Source: DASZUK01 sp963745595 (GTDB lineage Bacteria > Actinomycetota > Acidimicrobiia > Acidimicrobiales > RAAP-2). Taken from it: a stretch of DNA of 64,000 nucleotides. The notes under the pieces are model-generated. The model had not been told where the DNA came from. It saw nothing but the letters and a program-made list of their open reading frames with translations, and searched no databases. The position numbers and the translations under genes are program-made. Positions 28,371 to 37,254 of the stretch are shown here, one piece after another. The number at the start of each line of letters is the position of its first letter. Position 1 is the first letter of the stretch. Location: positions 62,001-126,000 of the forward strand of contig CAVUYB010000015.1 in the NCBI GenBank assembly GCA_963745595.1, written 5' to 3'.

Positions 28371-29477
28371 TCAGTCCGAATCCCTTCGGAAGTGCGGCGT
28401 CTCGTGGTGCTCGTGGCGGTTCCGGCGCTCGATCTCTTCGTCCTCGGCGAGCTGGCGCTCCAGGGCGTCCGGCTCGGCCGGCGGCGCGATCAGGTCGCCC
28501 ATCGGCGCCTCGGCGACGACCTCGCCGTCGTCGGTCGTCTCGTCGGTCGCCTCATCAGCGCCAGCCGTCGGGGCGCTGTCGACCGGGGCGGCCGCCTCGG
28601 GGGCAGGAGCTTCCGGGACGGCCTCTTCGATCAGCGCCTCGGCCACGGCCACCTCGGCGACCGCCTCTACGAGGTCGGCCTCCTCCAGGGCGGCCTCGTC
28701 GGCCGCGGGCGTGCCGGGCTCCGGCTGGTCCTGGCGCCGACGGCCACCGCCGGCGGTGATCAACCGGCGCGGCCGGCCCTGACCGGAGGTCTCACCGACG
28801 GCCATGGCCGCCTCGCGGGTGATCTTGTCCTCGATCGAGACCTTGTACGGGAGAATGTCGCCCTTGTAGATCCAGACCTTGACGCCGACCCGGCCGGACG
28901 TGGTCTTGGCCTCGCGGAAGCCGTAGTCGATGTCGGCCCGGAGGGTGTGCAACGGCACCCGACCCTCCCGGTACGACTCTTTGCGCGACATCTCGGACCC
29001 GCCGAGCCGGCCGGAGCACTGGACCTTCACCCCTTGGGCGCCGGCCTTCTGGACGGTCTGGATGGCCCGCTTCATGGCCCGCCGGAAGGCGACCCGGCGG
29101 ACGAGCTGGTCGCAGATGCCCTGGGCGATGAGGGCGGCGTCGAGCTCGGGCTGCTTGATCTCTTGGATGTTGAGCTGGATCCGGTTCTGCAGGCCGGTGA
29201 TCTCCTCCAGGTGCTTCTTGAGGCGGTCGGCCTCGGCGCCACGCCGGCCGATCACGATGCCGGGACGAGCGGTGTGGATGTCGACGCGGAGTCGGTCACG
29301 GGTGCGCTCGACCTCGATCCGGCTGACCGCGGCGGCCTCGAGCTGCGACATCAGGTAGTCGCGGATCTTCCAGTCCTCGACGACGAAGTCGCGGTAGTGG
29401 CGCTCCTCGAACCAACGCGACTTCCAGTCGGTGGTCACGCCGAGGCGGAACCCGTAGGGGTTTACCTTCTGGCCCAT
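28371..29477 (-). CDS. rpsC: 30S ribosomal protein S3 with long acidic C-terminal extension
   Basis: S3 forms the mRNA entry pore and helicase. Residues 1-225 are canonical (MGQKVNPYGFRLGVTTDWKS, KH loop VIGRRGAE, VKVWIYKGDILPYK). Residues from about 240 to 368 are an extension unusually rich in Ala, Glu, Asp and Pro, ending in His/Arg-rich NRHEHHETPHFRRDSD. Most S3 proteins are 210-280 residues. The extension would emerge near the mRNA entry. Confidence 0.96.
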   Translation of the reverse strand: MGQKVNPYGFRLGVTTDWKSRWFEERHYRDFVVEDWKIRDYLMSQLEAAAVSRIEVERTRDRLRVDIHTARPGIVIGRRGAEADRLKKHLEEITGLQNRIQLNIQEIKQPELDAALIAQGICDQLVRRVAFRRAMKRAIQTVQKAGAQGVKVQCSGRLGGSEMSRKESYREGRVPLHTLRADIDYGFREAKTTSGRVGVKVWIYKGDILPYKVSIEDKITREAAMAVGETSGQGRPRRLITAGGGRRRQDQPEPGTPAADEAALEEADLVEAVAEVAVAEALIEEAVPEAPAPEAAAPVDSAPTAGADEATDETTDDGEVVAEAPMGDLIAPPAEPDALERQLAEDEEIERRNRHEHHETPHFRRDSD

Positions 29478-30197
29478 CTACTTGCTCTCCCCATCCGGCT
29501 CGTCGCCTTCGTCTTCGCTGGCGACCTCTTCCACGGCTTCGGCGGCCACCTCGTCATCGGTGGCCTCGGCAGCCACCTCTTCGGCCTCCGCCTCCACGAC
29601 GTCCTCGGCCGACTGCTCGGCGATTGCGTCCTCGACCAGCTCGGTCTCCACCTCGGCCTCGGTCAGCGCCGCCGCTTCGGCCTCGGCTTCGGCGACGGCG
29701 GCCGCCTCCTCCTGGGCCTGACGGCGTCGGCCCAGCCGACCGGCCAGGTCGGCCCGGCGGCGAGACTCGGAGACCCGGCGAGAGCGCTGCGCTCCGGCGG
29801 CCTGCCGTTCGGCCCGGCGGCGGGCCAGCCGCTCGTCGGGCAGCCGACTGACGATCACGGTGATGTGGCAGGTCCGCTTGCGGATGCGGGTGGCCCGGCC
29901 CCGGGCCCGCGGTCGCCACCGCTTCAGCGTCGTCCCCTCGTCGGCGAAGCACGCCGAGACGTACAGATCCTCGGCGTCGAGGCCGTCGTTGTGGACCGCG
30001 TTGGCGACGGCCGACGCCAGCACCTTGGCGATCACTGTGCCGGCTTCCCGGGGGGTGGTCCGCAGGATCTCGGCCGCCCGCCCGACGTCCTGGCCCCGGA
30101 TCAGGTCGAGAACCTGCCGGGCCTTGGACGCCGACATCCGGTAGTGCCGCAGGACGGCCTTGGTACCGGGACGCTCGTTGGTCTTGATGCCGGGCAT
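29478..30197 (-). CDS. rplV: 50S ribosomal protein L22 with acidic C-terminal extension
   Basis: The L22 fold spans residues 10-120 (YRMSASKARQVLDLIRGQDV ... TCHITVIVSRLP), including the hairpin (RWRPRARGRATRI) that lines the exit tunnel. A further ~115 residues start basic and then become almost purely Glu/Ala/Val/Asp. Typical L22 is 110-130 residues. The gene directly abuts rpsC. Confidence 0.96.
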   Translation of the reverse strand: MPGIKTNERPGTKAVLRHYRMSASKARQVLDLIRGQDVGRAAEILRTTPREAGTVIAKVLASAVANAVHNDGLDAEDLYVSACFADEGTTLKRWRPRARGRATRIRKRTCHITVIVSRLPDERLARRRAERQAAGAQRSRRVSESRRRADLAGRLGRRRQAQEEAAAVAEAEAEAAALTEAEVETELVEDAIAEQSAEDVVEAEAEEVAAEATDDEVAAEAVEEVASEDEGDEPDGESK

Positions 30198-30198
30198 C

Positions 30199-30477
30199 TC
30201 AGCGCCTCCCGGCCCGCTCTTGGCCAGCGTGGTAGCGGAACGTCCGGGTGGGCGCGAACTCGCCGAGCTTGTGGCCGACCATCGACTCGGTCACGTAGAC
30301 CGGGACGTGGCGGCGACCATCGTGGACGGCGACGGTGTGGCCGACCATGTCGGGGATGATCGTCGACCGGCGGGACCAGGTCTTGATGACCCGCTTCTCG
30401 CCGGTGGCGTTGAGGGCGTCGACCTTCTTCAACAGGTGGTCGTCGACGAACGGGCCCTTCTTGAGGCTGCGCGGCAC
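30199..30477 (-). CDS. rpsS: 30S ribosomal protein S19
   Basis: 92 residues, GTG start. MPRSLKKGPFVDDHLLKKVD, WSRRSTIIPDMVGHTVAVHDGR and GEFAPTRTFRYH are family signatures. No extension, unlike its neighbours. Confidence 0.98.
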   Translation of the reverse strand: MPRSLKKGPFVDDHLLKKVDALNATGEKRVIKTWSRRSTIIPDMVGHTVAVHDGRRHVPVYVTESMVGHKLGEFAPTRTFRYHAGQERAGRR

Positions 30478-30492
30478 TGGACGGACCTCCCG

Positions 30493-31329
30493 TTACCGCC
30501 GGGCCCCGCGGGTGCGGCGGCGGCGGACGATCAACTTGTCGGATTCCTTGTGGCGGGCGCGGGTGCGTCCCTCTGGCTTGCCCCACGGCGACACCGGATG
30601 GCGGCCGCCGGACGTCTTGCCCTCGCCACCACCGAGCGGGTGGTCGACGGGGTTCATGGCGACCCCGCGGGTCTGCGGGCGGACGCCCTTCCAGCGGTTG
30701 CGGCCGGCCTTGCCGACCTTGACGAGCTCGGCCTCGGAGTTGCCGACGACACCGAGCGTGGCCCGGCAGTCGATGGGGACCCGGCGCATCTCGGTCGACG
30801 GCAGCCGGAGGGTGGCGAACGCCCCCTCCTTGGCCACCAGCTGGATGCTCATACCGGCCCCCCGGGCCAGCTTGCCGCCGCCGCCGGGCCGGAGCTCGAC
30901 GTTGTGGACGACCGAGCCGACGGGGATGAACCGCATCGGCAGGGCATTGCCCGGCCGGATCTCCGCACCCTGGCCGTTCTGGAGGAGGTCGCCGACCTTC
31001 ACCCCGGCCGGGGCCAGGATGTAGCGCTTCTCGCCGTCCCGGTAGTGCAGGAGGGCGATCCGGGCGTTGCGGTTCGGGTCGTACTCGATCGCCGCCACCT
31101 TGGCCGGCACGCCGTCCTTGTCCCGCCGGAAGTCGACGATCCGGTACTGGCGCTTGTGGCCGCCACCGCGGTGACGGGCGGTCTTGCGGCCGAGGTTGTT
31201 GCGACCACCGCTGCTCGCCTTGGTGGCCAGCAAGGAACGCTCGGGGCGGTCCCGGGTGATCTCGGAGAAGTCGGCGACGGTCTGGAACCGGCGTCCCGGA
31301 CTGGTGGGCTTGCGTGCGCGCAGCGGCAT
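30493..31329 (-). CDS. rplB: 50S ribosomal protein L2
   Basis: 278 residues, required for subunit association and peptidyl transfer. GGGHKRQYRIVDFRRDKDGVPAKVA and the conserved HPLGGGEGKTSGGRHPVSPWG, including the key His in GGEGKTSGGRHP, are present. Confidence 0.98.
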   Translation of the reverse strand: MPLRARKPTSPGRRFQTVADFSEITRDRPERSLLATKASSGGRNNLGRKTARHRGGGHKRQYRIVDFRRDKDGVPAKVAAIEYDPNRNARIALLHYRDGEKRYILAPAGVKVGDLLQNGQGAEIRPGNALPMRFIPVGSVVHNVELRPGGGGKLARGAGMSIQLVAKEGAFATLRLPSTEMRRVPIDCRATLGVVGNSEAELVKVGKAGRNRWKGVRPQTRGVAMNPVDHPLGGGEGKTSGGRHPVSPWGKPEGRTRARHKESDKLIVRRRRTRGARR

Positions 31330-31336
31330 CGGATCC

Positions 31337-31627
31337 TCAGCTCTCGAACAGGTCGATCTTGTCGCCCGCGTGCAGGGTGACGATGGCTCGCTTGGTGTTC
31401 GGCCGGCGACCGACGGTGTTCGTCCGGCGGTTGCGGGTGGCCTTGCCCTTGCGGTTGAGGGTGTTGACGTTGTCGACCCGGACGTCGAAGGTCTGCTCGA
31501 CGGCTTGACGGATCTCGATCTTGTTGGCCGACGGGTCGACGACGAACACGTAGACGTTGCGGTTCATCAGCCCGTACGTCTTCTCGGAGATGACCGGCCG
31601 GAGGAGCACGGTGGTGGCGTCCTTCAT
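31337..31627 (-). CDS. rplW: 50S ribosomal protein L23
   Basis: 96 residues; the docking site for trigger factor and SRP at the tunnel exit. LLRPVISEKTYGLMNRNVYVFVVD and NTLNRKGKATRNRRTNTVGRRP are typical. Its ATG overlaps the rplD stop by four bases. Confidence 0.97.
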   Translation of the reverse strand: MKDATTVLLRPVISEKTYGLMNRNVYVFVVDPSANKIEIRQAVEQTFDVRVDNVNTLNRKGKATRNRRTNTVGRRPNTKRAIVTLHAGDKIDLFES

Positions 31628-32547
31628 GACTGCTCCCCTTCTCCGTCGGCCTCGGTGCCATCCCCATCGGCGCCGACGATCTCGACCTCGTCGACAACCT
31701 CGAGCGCATTCCCGTCGGCGTCGACCTCGATGATCTCGATCTCGTCGACCTCGTTGCCGTCGGCGTCGATGTCGATCACCTCGTCGACGATCACCGCCTC
31801 ACCGGTCCCGGTGTCCACGACCGTGTCGATGATCTCGATGATCTCTTCACCGGTCTCCTCGTCGATGGTGTCGATCACCTCGACGACCTCGATGACCTCG
31901 GCTCCCGGGAGGGTCTGGTCGGTGAAGACGATCCAGTCGTTGCGCAGGACGTCGTAGGCGGAAAGCTCGCCACGCAGGGTGGTCTGGACGGACGGCAGGT
32001 TGCCGAACGACCGCTCGGCGACGATGTCGTCGTAGTCCAAGACGACGAGGACCCGGCCCGTCAGGCCGAGCGCGTCGAGGGCGGCGGCGGCGGCTTTCGT
32101 CTTCGGCTCGTCCCAACCCCAGGTGTCGACCACGGCCACCCGCTCCTGGGCGGCCCGGTCGGAGAGGGCGGAGCAGAGGGCGAGACGGACCATCTTCTTC
32201 GGCGTCCGCTGCCGGTAGCTGCGCGGCTTCGGCCCGAGGGCAACGCCGCCACCGGCCCAGCTGGGCGAGCGGGTGGAGCCCTGTCGGGCCCGGCCGGTCC
32301 CCTTCTGGCGGAACGGCTTGGCGCCGCCGCCACGGACCTCGGCCCGGGTCTTGGTCGACTGGGTGCCGGCCCGGGCGGCGGCCAGCTGGGCGGTGACGAC
32401 CTGGTGCAGGACGGCCTGGTTCGGCTCGATGCCGAAGACGGTGGGCTCGAGATCGACGGAGCCGAGCTCGGTGCCGGTGACGTCGCGACGGACGACGGAC
32501 CGGGCGACGGGCTCGGCCCGCTCTTTGCGCACGGCGGTGCGGGTCAT
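31624..32547 (-). CDS. rplD: 50S ribosomal protein L4 with acidic, DxDxDG-containing tail
   Basis: The L4 domain (residues ~10-215) has the tunnel loop TRAEVRGGGAKPFRQKGTGRARQGS and VRLALCSALSDRA. It is followed by ~90 residues almost devoid of basic side chains. This tail contains the near repeats DIDADGNEVDE and EVDADGNALE, which resemble the calcium loops DxDxDG. L4 is normally 200-215 residues. The ATG at 32547 overlaps the rplC stop (ATGA). Confidence 0.95.
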   Translation of the reverse strand: MTRTAVRKERAEPVARSVVRRDVTGTELGSVDLEPTVFGIEPNQAVLHQVVTAQLAAARAGTQSTKTRAEVRGGGAKPFRQKGTGRARQGSTRSPSWAGGGVALGPKPRSYRQRTPKKMVRLALCSALSDRAAQERVAVVDTWGWDEPKTKAAAAALDALGLTGRVLVVLDYDDIVAERSFGNLPSVQTTLRGELSAYDVLRNDWIVFTDQTLPGAEVIEVVEVIDTIDEETGEEIIEIIDTVVDTGTGEAVIVDEVIDIDADGNEVDEIEIIEVDADGNALEVVDEVEIVGADGDGTEADGEGEQS

Positions 32548-33206
32548 CGACGGCTCCCGTTCTTCGACGCCGGCGTCTTGACGGAGTCCCGGAGCACGAC
32601 CACCGACCCCCGGGCGCCGGGAACGGCCCCCTTCACGAGGACGAGTTGGCGCTCGGGGTCGGCGGAGACGACCTCGAGATTGAGGGCGGTCACCTGCTGG
32701 CCGCCCATCCGGCCGGCCATCCGCGTGCCCTTGAACACCCGGGACGGCGTGGCACAGGCACCGATCGACCCGGGGACCCGGTGGGCCTTGTGGTTCCCGT
32801 GCGATGCCCCCTGGCCCTTGAAGTTGTGGCGCTTCATGCCGCCGGCGAAGCCCTTGCCCTTGCTGACCGCGATGGCGTCGACCTTCTCGCCGGCCGCCCA
32901 GAGCTCGGCGGTCAGCTCCTGGCCGACCTCGTAGGCGCTCGTGTCGTCGAGGCGGAGCTCGACCAGCTTGCGCCCGGGGTCGACGCCGGCCCGGTCGTAG
33001 TGACCCTGCTCCGGCTTGGTCAGCGTGCTGGCCCGCCGGAAGCCCCAGGTGACCTGCAGGGCCGAGTAGCCCTCCCGCTCGGGGGTCTTGACCTGGACCA
33101 CGCGGACGGGCGCGACTCGCAGCACCGTCACCGGAATGGCGCGGTTCTGGTCGTCCCAGACCTGGGTCATGCCGACCTTCTCGCCGACGATCGCCTTCGT
33201 AGCCAC
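32544..33206 (-). CDS. rplC: 50S ribosomal protein L3
   Basis: 220 residues. The start GTG at 33206 gives MATKAIVGEKVGMTQVWDD, the family N-terminus, with GGAG at 9 nt; the frame open to 33317 would run through the leader hairpin. VSKGKGFAGGMKRHNFKGQGASHG is the core loop with the conserved Gln. First gene of the S10-type group after a 216 bp gap. Confidence 0.96.
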   Translation of the reverse strand: MATKAIVGEKVGMTQVWDDQNRAIPVTVLRVAPVRVVQVKTPEREGYSALQVTWGFRRASTLTKPEQGHYDRAGVDPGRKLVELRLDDTSAYEVGQELTAELWAAGEKVDAIAVSKGKGFAGGMKRHNFKGQGASHGNHKAHRVPGSIGACATPSRVFKGTRMAGRMGGQQVTALNLEVVSADPERQLVLVKGAVPGARGSVVVLRDSVKTPASKNGSRR

Positions 33207-33232
33207 TAGTTGTGCTCCCGTGTGCACGCCAA

Positions 33233-33261
33233 CGCTCCGCTCGGGGATCCCGAGCGGAGCG
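33233..33261 (-). promoter_or_regulatory. Perfect 13-bp leader hairpin upstream of rplC
   Basis: cgctccgctcggg and cccgagcggagcg are perfectly complementary around a 3-nt loop. It ends 27 nt before the rplC start and has no T-tract, so an autoregulatory or processing element is more likely than a terminator. It would lie within the leader made from the promoter at 33369-33397. Confidence 0.55.
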
Positions 33262-33368
33262 CTCGACTGTTGCGGCCCGAGGTCCCCGACCCCGAAGGGG
33301 CACGGGCGCTCAGGCACGTCTTCTGGTAGGCCGGGCGTCGCAACGACTGCGAACCGGCCCGAAAAAAC

Positions 33369-33397
33369 AGCTTACAGGACTGCGCGACCGCCGTCTA
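33369..33397 (-). promoter_or_regulatory. Candidate promoter for the rplC-rplQ group
   Basis: -35 TAGACG (33397-33392), 17 nt, -10 TAAGCT (33374-33369). A ccgggag/ctcccgg hairpin (33398-33414) abuts the -35 and, with the T6 run at 33362-33367, could end transcripts from rpsJ, but the distance between hairpin and T-run is too long for a classic terminator. The 33207-33422 gap otherwise holds only the hairpin listed separately. Confidence 0.5.
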
Positions 33398-33422
33398 CCG
33401 GGAGAAGCTCCCGGAACGGCGA

Positions 33423-33749
33423 TCAGGCGTTCTGGATCTTGATCTCGATGTCCACCCCAGCCGGCAGATCGAGCCGCTGGAGCGAGTCGACGGTCTTCGG
33501 CGTGTGCTCGACGATGTCGACCAGACGCTTGTGGACCCGCATCTCGAAGTGCTCCCGGCTGTCCTTGTACTTGTGGGGCGACCGGATGACCGTGTACCGA
33601 TGCTTGTCGGTCGGCAGCGGTACCGGCCCCTGCACCTTGGCCTGCGTGCGCAGGACGGTCTGGACGATCTTCTCGGTGGACTGGTCGAGGATCTCGTGGT
33701 CGTAGGCCTTCAGCCGGATCCGGATCTTCTGGCGGGGGCCATCGGCCAT
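33423..33749 (-). CDS. rpsJ: 30S ribosomal protein S10 (NusE)
   Basis: 108 residues, also the NusE transcription factor coupling NusG to the ribosome. QKIRIRLKAYDHEILDQSTEKIV and GPVPLPTDKHRYTVIRSPHKYKDSREHFEMR are diagnostic. It follows tuf by 19 bp and is separated from rplC by 216 bp, so it belongs to the str transcript. Confidence 0.98.
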   Translation of the reverse strand: MADGPRQKIRIRLKAYDHEILDQSTEKIVQTVLRTQAKVQGPVPLPTDKHRYTVIRSPHKYKDSREHFEMRVHKRLVDIVEHTPKTVDSLQRLDLPAGVDIEIKIQNA

Positions 33750-33768
33750 GGGAACGCGACCTTCCTGA

Positions 33769-34956
33769 CTACTTGAGGATCTTCGTGACCCGGCCGGAGG
33801 CGACGGTGCGGCCACCTTCCCGGATGGCGAACCGGAGCCCCTCGACCATGGCGATGGGCTTGCCGAGCTCGACGGTCATGTCGGTGTTGTCGCCGGGCAT
33901 GACCATCTCGGTGCCTTCGGGGAGGGAGATCGTGCCGGTCACGTCGGTCGTCCGGAAGTAGAACTGCGGCCGGTAGTTCGTGAAGAACGGCTTGTGCCGG
34001 CCGCCTTCCTCCTTGGTCAGGACGTAGATCGTCGCCTCGAAGTCGGTGTGCGGGGTGATCGAGCCGGGTTTGCAGAGCACCTGGCCCCGCTCGACCTCTT
34101 CCTTCTTGGTCCCCCGGAGCAGGGCGCCGATGTTGTCGCCGGCCTGGCCCTGGTCGAGGAGCTTGCGGAACATCTCGACGCCGGTGACGGTCGTCTTCTG
34201 GGTGTCCCGGAGGCCGACGATCTCGACCTCCTCACCGACCTTGACCACGCCCTGTTCCACCTTGCCGGTCACCACGGTGCCTCGGCCGGTGATCGACATG
34301 ACGTCCTCGATGGGCATGAGGAACGGCTTCTCGATGTCCCGGACCGGCTCGGGGATGAAGGTGTCGACGGCGTCCATCAGCTCGAGGATCTTCGGCGTCC
34401 ACTCGGCGTCGCCCTCCAGCGCCTTCAGCGCGCTGACCCGGACGATCGGCGTGTCGTCGCCGGGGAACTCGTACTCGTTGAGGAGCTCGCGGACCTCGAG
34501 CTCGACCAGGTCGAGCAGCTCCTCGTCGTCGACCATGTCGGCCTTGTTGAGGGCGACCACGATGTAGGGCACGCCGACCTGCCGGGCGAGCAGGACGTGC
34601 TCACGGGTCTGCGGCATCGGGCCGTCGGCGGCCGAGACGACGAGGATGGCCCCGTCGACCTGGGCGGCGCCGGTGATCATGTTCTTGATGTAGTCGGCGT
34701 GGCCCGGCATGTCGACGTGGGCGTAGTGCCGGTTGGCCGTCTCGTACTCGACGTGGGCGATCGAGATGGTGATGCCCCGCTGCTTCTCTTCGGGGGCCTT
34801 GTCGATCTGGTCGAACGGGGTGAACGAGGTGTTGGGGTTGTTCTCCGACAAGACCTTCGTGATGGCCGCGGTGAGCGTGGTCTTGCCGTGGTCGATGTGC
34901 CCCATCGTCCCCACGTTCAAGTGGGGCTTCGACCGCTCGAACTTCTGCTTGGCCAT
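33769..34956 (-). CDS. tuf: Elongation factor Tu
   Basis: 395 residues. G1 GHIDHGKTT, the effector DKAPEEKQRGITIS, G3 DMPGHADY and G4 NKADM motifs are intact, and the C-terminal domain ends EGGRTVASGRVTKILK. Delivers aminoacyl-tRNA. Only one copy is in the window. The 34957-35106 gap to fusA has no recognisable signal apart from a ribosome site. Confidence 0.99.
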   Translation of the reverse strand: MAKQKFERSKPHLNVGTMGHIDHGKTTLTAAITKVLSENNPNTSFTPFDQIDKAPEEKQRGITISIAHVEYETANRHYAHVDMPGHADYIKNMITGAAQVDGAILVVSAADGPMPQTREHVLLARQVGVPYIVVALNKADMVDDEELLDLVELEVRELLNEYEFPGDDTPIVRVSALKALEGDAEWTPKILELMDAVDTFIPEPVRDIEKPFLMPIEDVMSITGRGTVVTGKVEQGVVKVGEEVEIVGLRDTQKTTVTGVEMFRKLLDQGQAGDNIGALLRGTKKEEVERGQVLCKPGSITPHTDFEATIYVLTKEEGGRHKPFFTNYRPQFYFRTTDVTGTISLPEGTEMVMPGDNTDMTVELGKPIAMVEGLRFAIREGGRTVASGRVTKILK

Positions 34957-35106
34957 CTGCCGAACTACTCCTGATCTCGGGCGGCGCCCCCTCGGGCCCG
35001 CACGGCGGTTGCCCGCCCTTCTTCTCTGACTCTGGTTGCGATGCTGTCTACGCCGGTGGTGCCCGGCGGGGTCCTGCCTGCTGCGGGCCGGTGGACCCGC
35101 TCCCGC

Positions 35107-37203
35107 CTACTCCCCCCGCGCCTTGGCGATGATCTCCCTGGCGATCGAGTCGGGCACTTCGTTGTAGGCGTGGAACTGCATCGTGTACGTGGCACGACCC
35201 TGCGTACGCGAACGCAGGTCGGTAGCGTAGCCGAACATGTCCGACAGCGGTACCTGGGCCCGGACGACGTGGCTGTTGCCCCGCTGCTCCATGCCTTCGA
35301 CCCGGCCCCGCCGGGAAGACAGGTCGCCGATGACGTCGCCCATGTAGTCCTCGGGGGTGACCACCTCGACGTCCATCACCGGTTCCAGGAGCACGGGGTC
35401 GGCGGCGCGGGCGGCCTTCTTCACGGCCATCGAACCGGCGATCTTGAAGGCCATCTCCGACGAGTCGACGTCGTGGTACGAGCCGTACGTCAGGGCGACC
35501 CGGACGTCGACGGTCGGGTACCCGGCGAGCACGCCGGAGGTCAGCGCCTCCTGGATACCGGCGTCGACCGAGGGGATGTACTCCTTCGGGATCACGCCGC
35601 CGGTGATCTTGTCGACGAACTCGTAGCCACCGCCGGGACCGGTCGGTTCGAGGCTGATGACGACGTGGCCGTACTGGCCGCGGCCGCCGGTCTGGCGGAT
35701 GTACCGCTCCTCGATCTTCTCGACCGGCTTGCGGATGGTCTCCCGGTAGGCGACCTGCGGCTTGCCCACGTTGGCGTCGACGCTGAACTCCCGCAACATC
35801 CGGTCGACGAGGACCTCGAGGTGGAGCTCGCCCATGCCGGAGATGACGGTCTGCCCGGTCTCCTCGTCGGAGCGGACCCGGAAGGTCGGGTCCTCCTCGG
35901 ACAGGGCATAGAGGGCCTTGGACAGCTTGTCCTGGTCGACCTTGGTTTTCGGCTCGACGGCGACGTGGATCACCGGCTCGGGGAAGGTCAGCTCCTCGAG
36001 CACGATGGGGTGGGCCGGGTCGGAGAGGGTGTCGCCGGTCGTCGTCTGCTTGAGGCCGACCGCGGCGACGATGTCGCCGGCGAAGCAGGCGTCCTTGTCC
36101 TCGCGGTGGTTGGCGTGCATCTGGAGGAGGCGGCCGATCCGCTCCTTCTTGTCCTTGGTGGTGTTGGTGACCGTGCCGCCCTTGCGCAGCGTCCCCGAGT
36201 AGACCCGCAGGTAGGTCAGCTTGCCCACGAAAGGGTCGGTCATGATCTTGAAGGCCAGGGCGGAGAAGGGGGCGTCGTCGGCGGCGGCGCGCTCCTCCAC
36301 GTCGTCCTTGCCCGGCTTGGTGCCCGGGGTCGGGGGCAGGTCGAGCGGGCTCGGCAGGTAGTCGACGACCGCGTCGAGCATCGGCTGGACGCCCTTGTTC
36401 TTGAACGCCGATCCGCACAGGACGGGGACGATCTCGCTGGCCAGGGTGCCGGTGCGCAGGGCCCGGCGGAGATCGTCGGCGGTGATCTCCTCGTCGGCCA
36501 GGTACTTCTCCATGATCCCGTCGTCGTAGTTCGACAGGACGTCGATCAACTGGTGGCGGGCGTCGTCGACCTCGGTAACCAGGTTCTCGGGGACGTCGGC
36601 GTCCTCCCACTCCTCGCCCATGCCCTCGTGCCAGACGAGGGCCCGCCTGGTCACCAGGTCGATGACCCCCTGGAAGTCGGCCTCGGCGCCGATCGGCAGC
36701 TGGATGACGGCGGGGTTGGCGTCGAGGCGGTCCCGGATCATCTCGACCGTGCGGGGGAAGTCGGCGCCGACCCGGTCCATCTTGTTGACGAAGCAGATCC
36801 GGGGCACCTCGTACTTGTTGGCCTGCCGCCAGACCGTCTCGGTCTGCGGCTCGACGCCGGCGACCGCGTCGAAGACGGCAACGGCGCCGTCGAGGACCCG
36901 CAGCGACCGCTCGACCTCGACGGTGAAGTCGACGTGGCCGGGGGTGTCGATGATGTTGATCCAGGTGTCGCGCCACCGACAGGTGGTGGCCGCGGACGTG
37001 ATCGTGATGCCGCGCTCTTGCTCCTGGACCATCCAGTCCATGGTGGCCGCGCCCTCGTGCACCTCGCCGATCTTGTAGTTGCGACCGGTGTAGTAGAGGA
37101 TCCGCTCGGTCGTGGTCGTCTTGCCGGCGTCGATGTGGGCCATGATCCCGATGTTCCGGGTTCGGGCCAGGGGGAACTCGCGAATGGGAAGGGGGTCGGC
37201 CAT
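35107..37203 (-). CDS. fusA: Elongation factor G
   Basis: 698 residues. AHIDAGKTTTTERIL (G1), ERGITITSA (G2), DTPGHVDFTVEV (G3), NKMDRVGADF (G4), domain IV HVVISLEPTGPGGGYEF and the C-terminal EVPDSIAREIIAKARG all match translocation EF-G rather than the tetracycline-resistance or FusB-like paralogues. Confidence 0.99.
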   Translation of the reverse strand: MADPLPIREFPLARTRNIGIMAHIDAGKTTTTERILYYTGRNYKIGEVHEGAATMDWMVQEQERGITITSAATTCRWRDTWINIIDTPGHVDFTVEVERSLRVLDGAVAVFDAVAGVEPQTETVWRQANKYEVPRICFVNKMDRVGADFPRTVEMIRDRLDANPAVIQLPIGAEADFQGVIDLVTRRALVWHEGMGEEWEDADVPENLVTEVDDARHQLIDVLSNYDDGIMEKYLADEEITADDLRRALRTGTLASEIVPVLCGSAFKNKGVQPMLDAVVDYLPSPLDLPPTPGTKPGKDDVEERAAADDAPFSALAFKIMTDPFVGKLTYLRVYSGTLRKGGTVTNTTKDKKERIGRLLQMHANHREDKDACFAGDIVAAVGLKQTTTGDTLSDPAHPIVLEELTFPEPVIHVAVEPKTKVDQDKLSKALYALSEEDPTFRVRSDEETGQTVISGMGELHLEVLVDRMLREFSVDANVGKPQVAYRETIRKPVEKIEERYIRQTGGRGQYGHVVISLEPTGPGGGYEFVDKITGGVIPKEYIPSVDAGIQEALTSGVLAGYPTVDVRVALTYGSYHDVDSSEMAFKIAGSMAVKKAARAADPVLLEPVMDVEVVTPEDYMGDVIGDLSSRRGRVEGMEQRGNSHVVRAQVPLSDMFGYATDLRSRTQGRATYTMQFHAYNEVPDSIAREIIAKARGE

Positions 37204-37254
37204 AGTTCTGTGGGGTGGGTTCTCTCGGACTGGTTCTCTTGGACTACCGAACCA

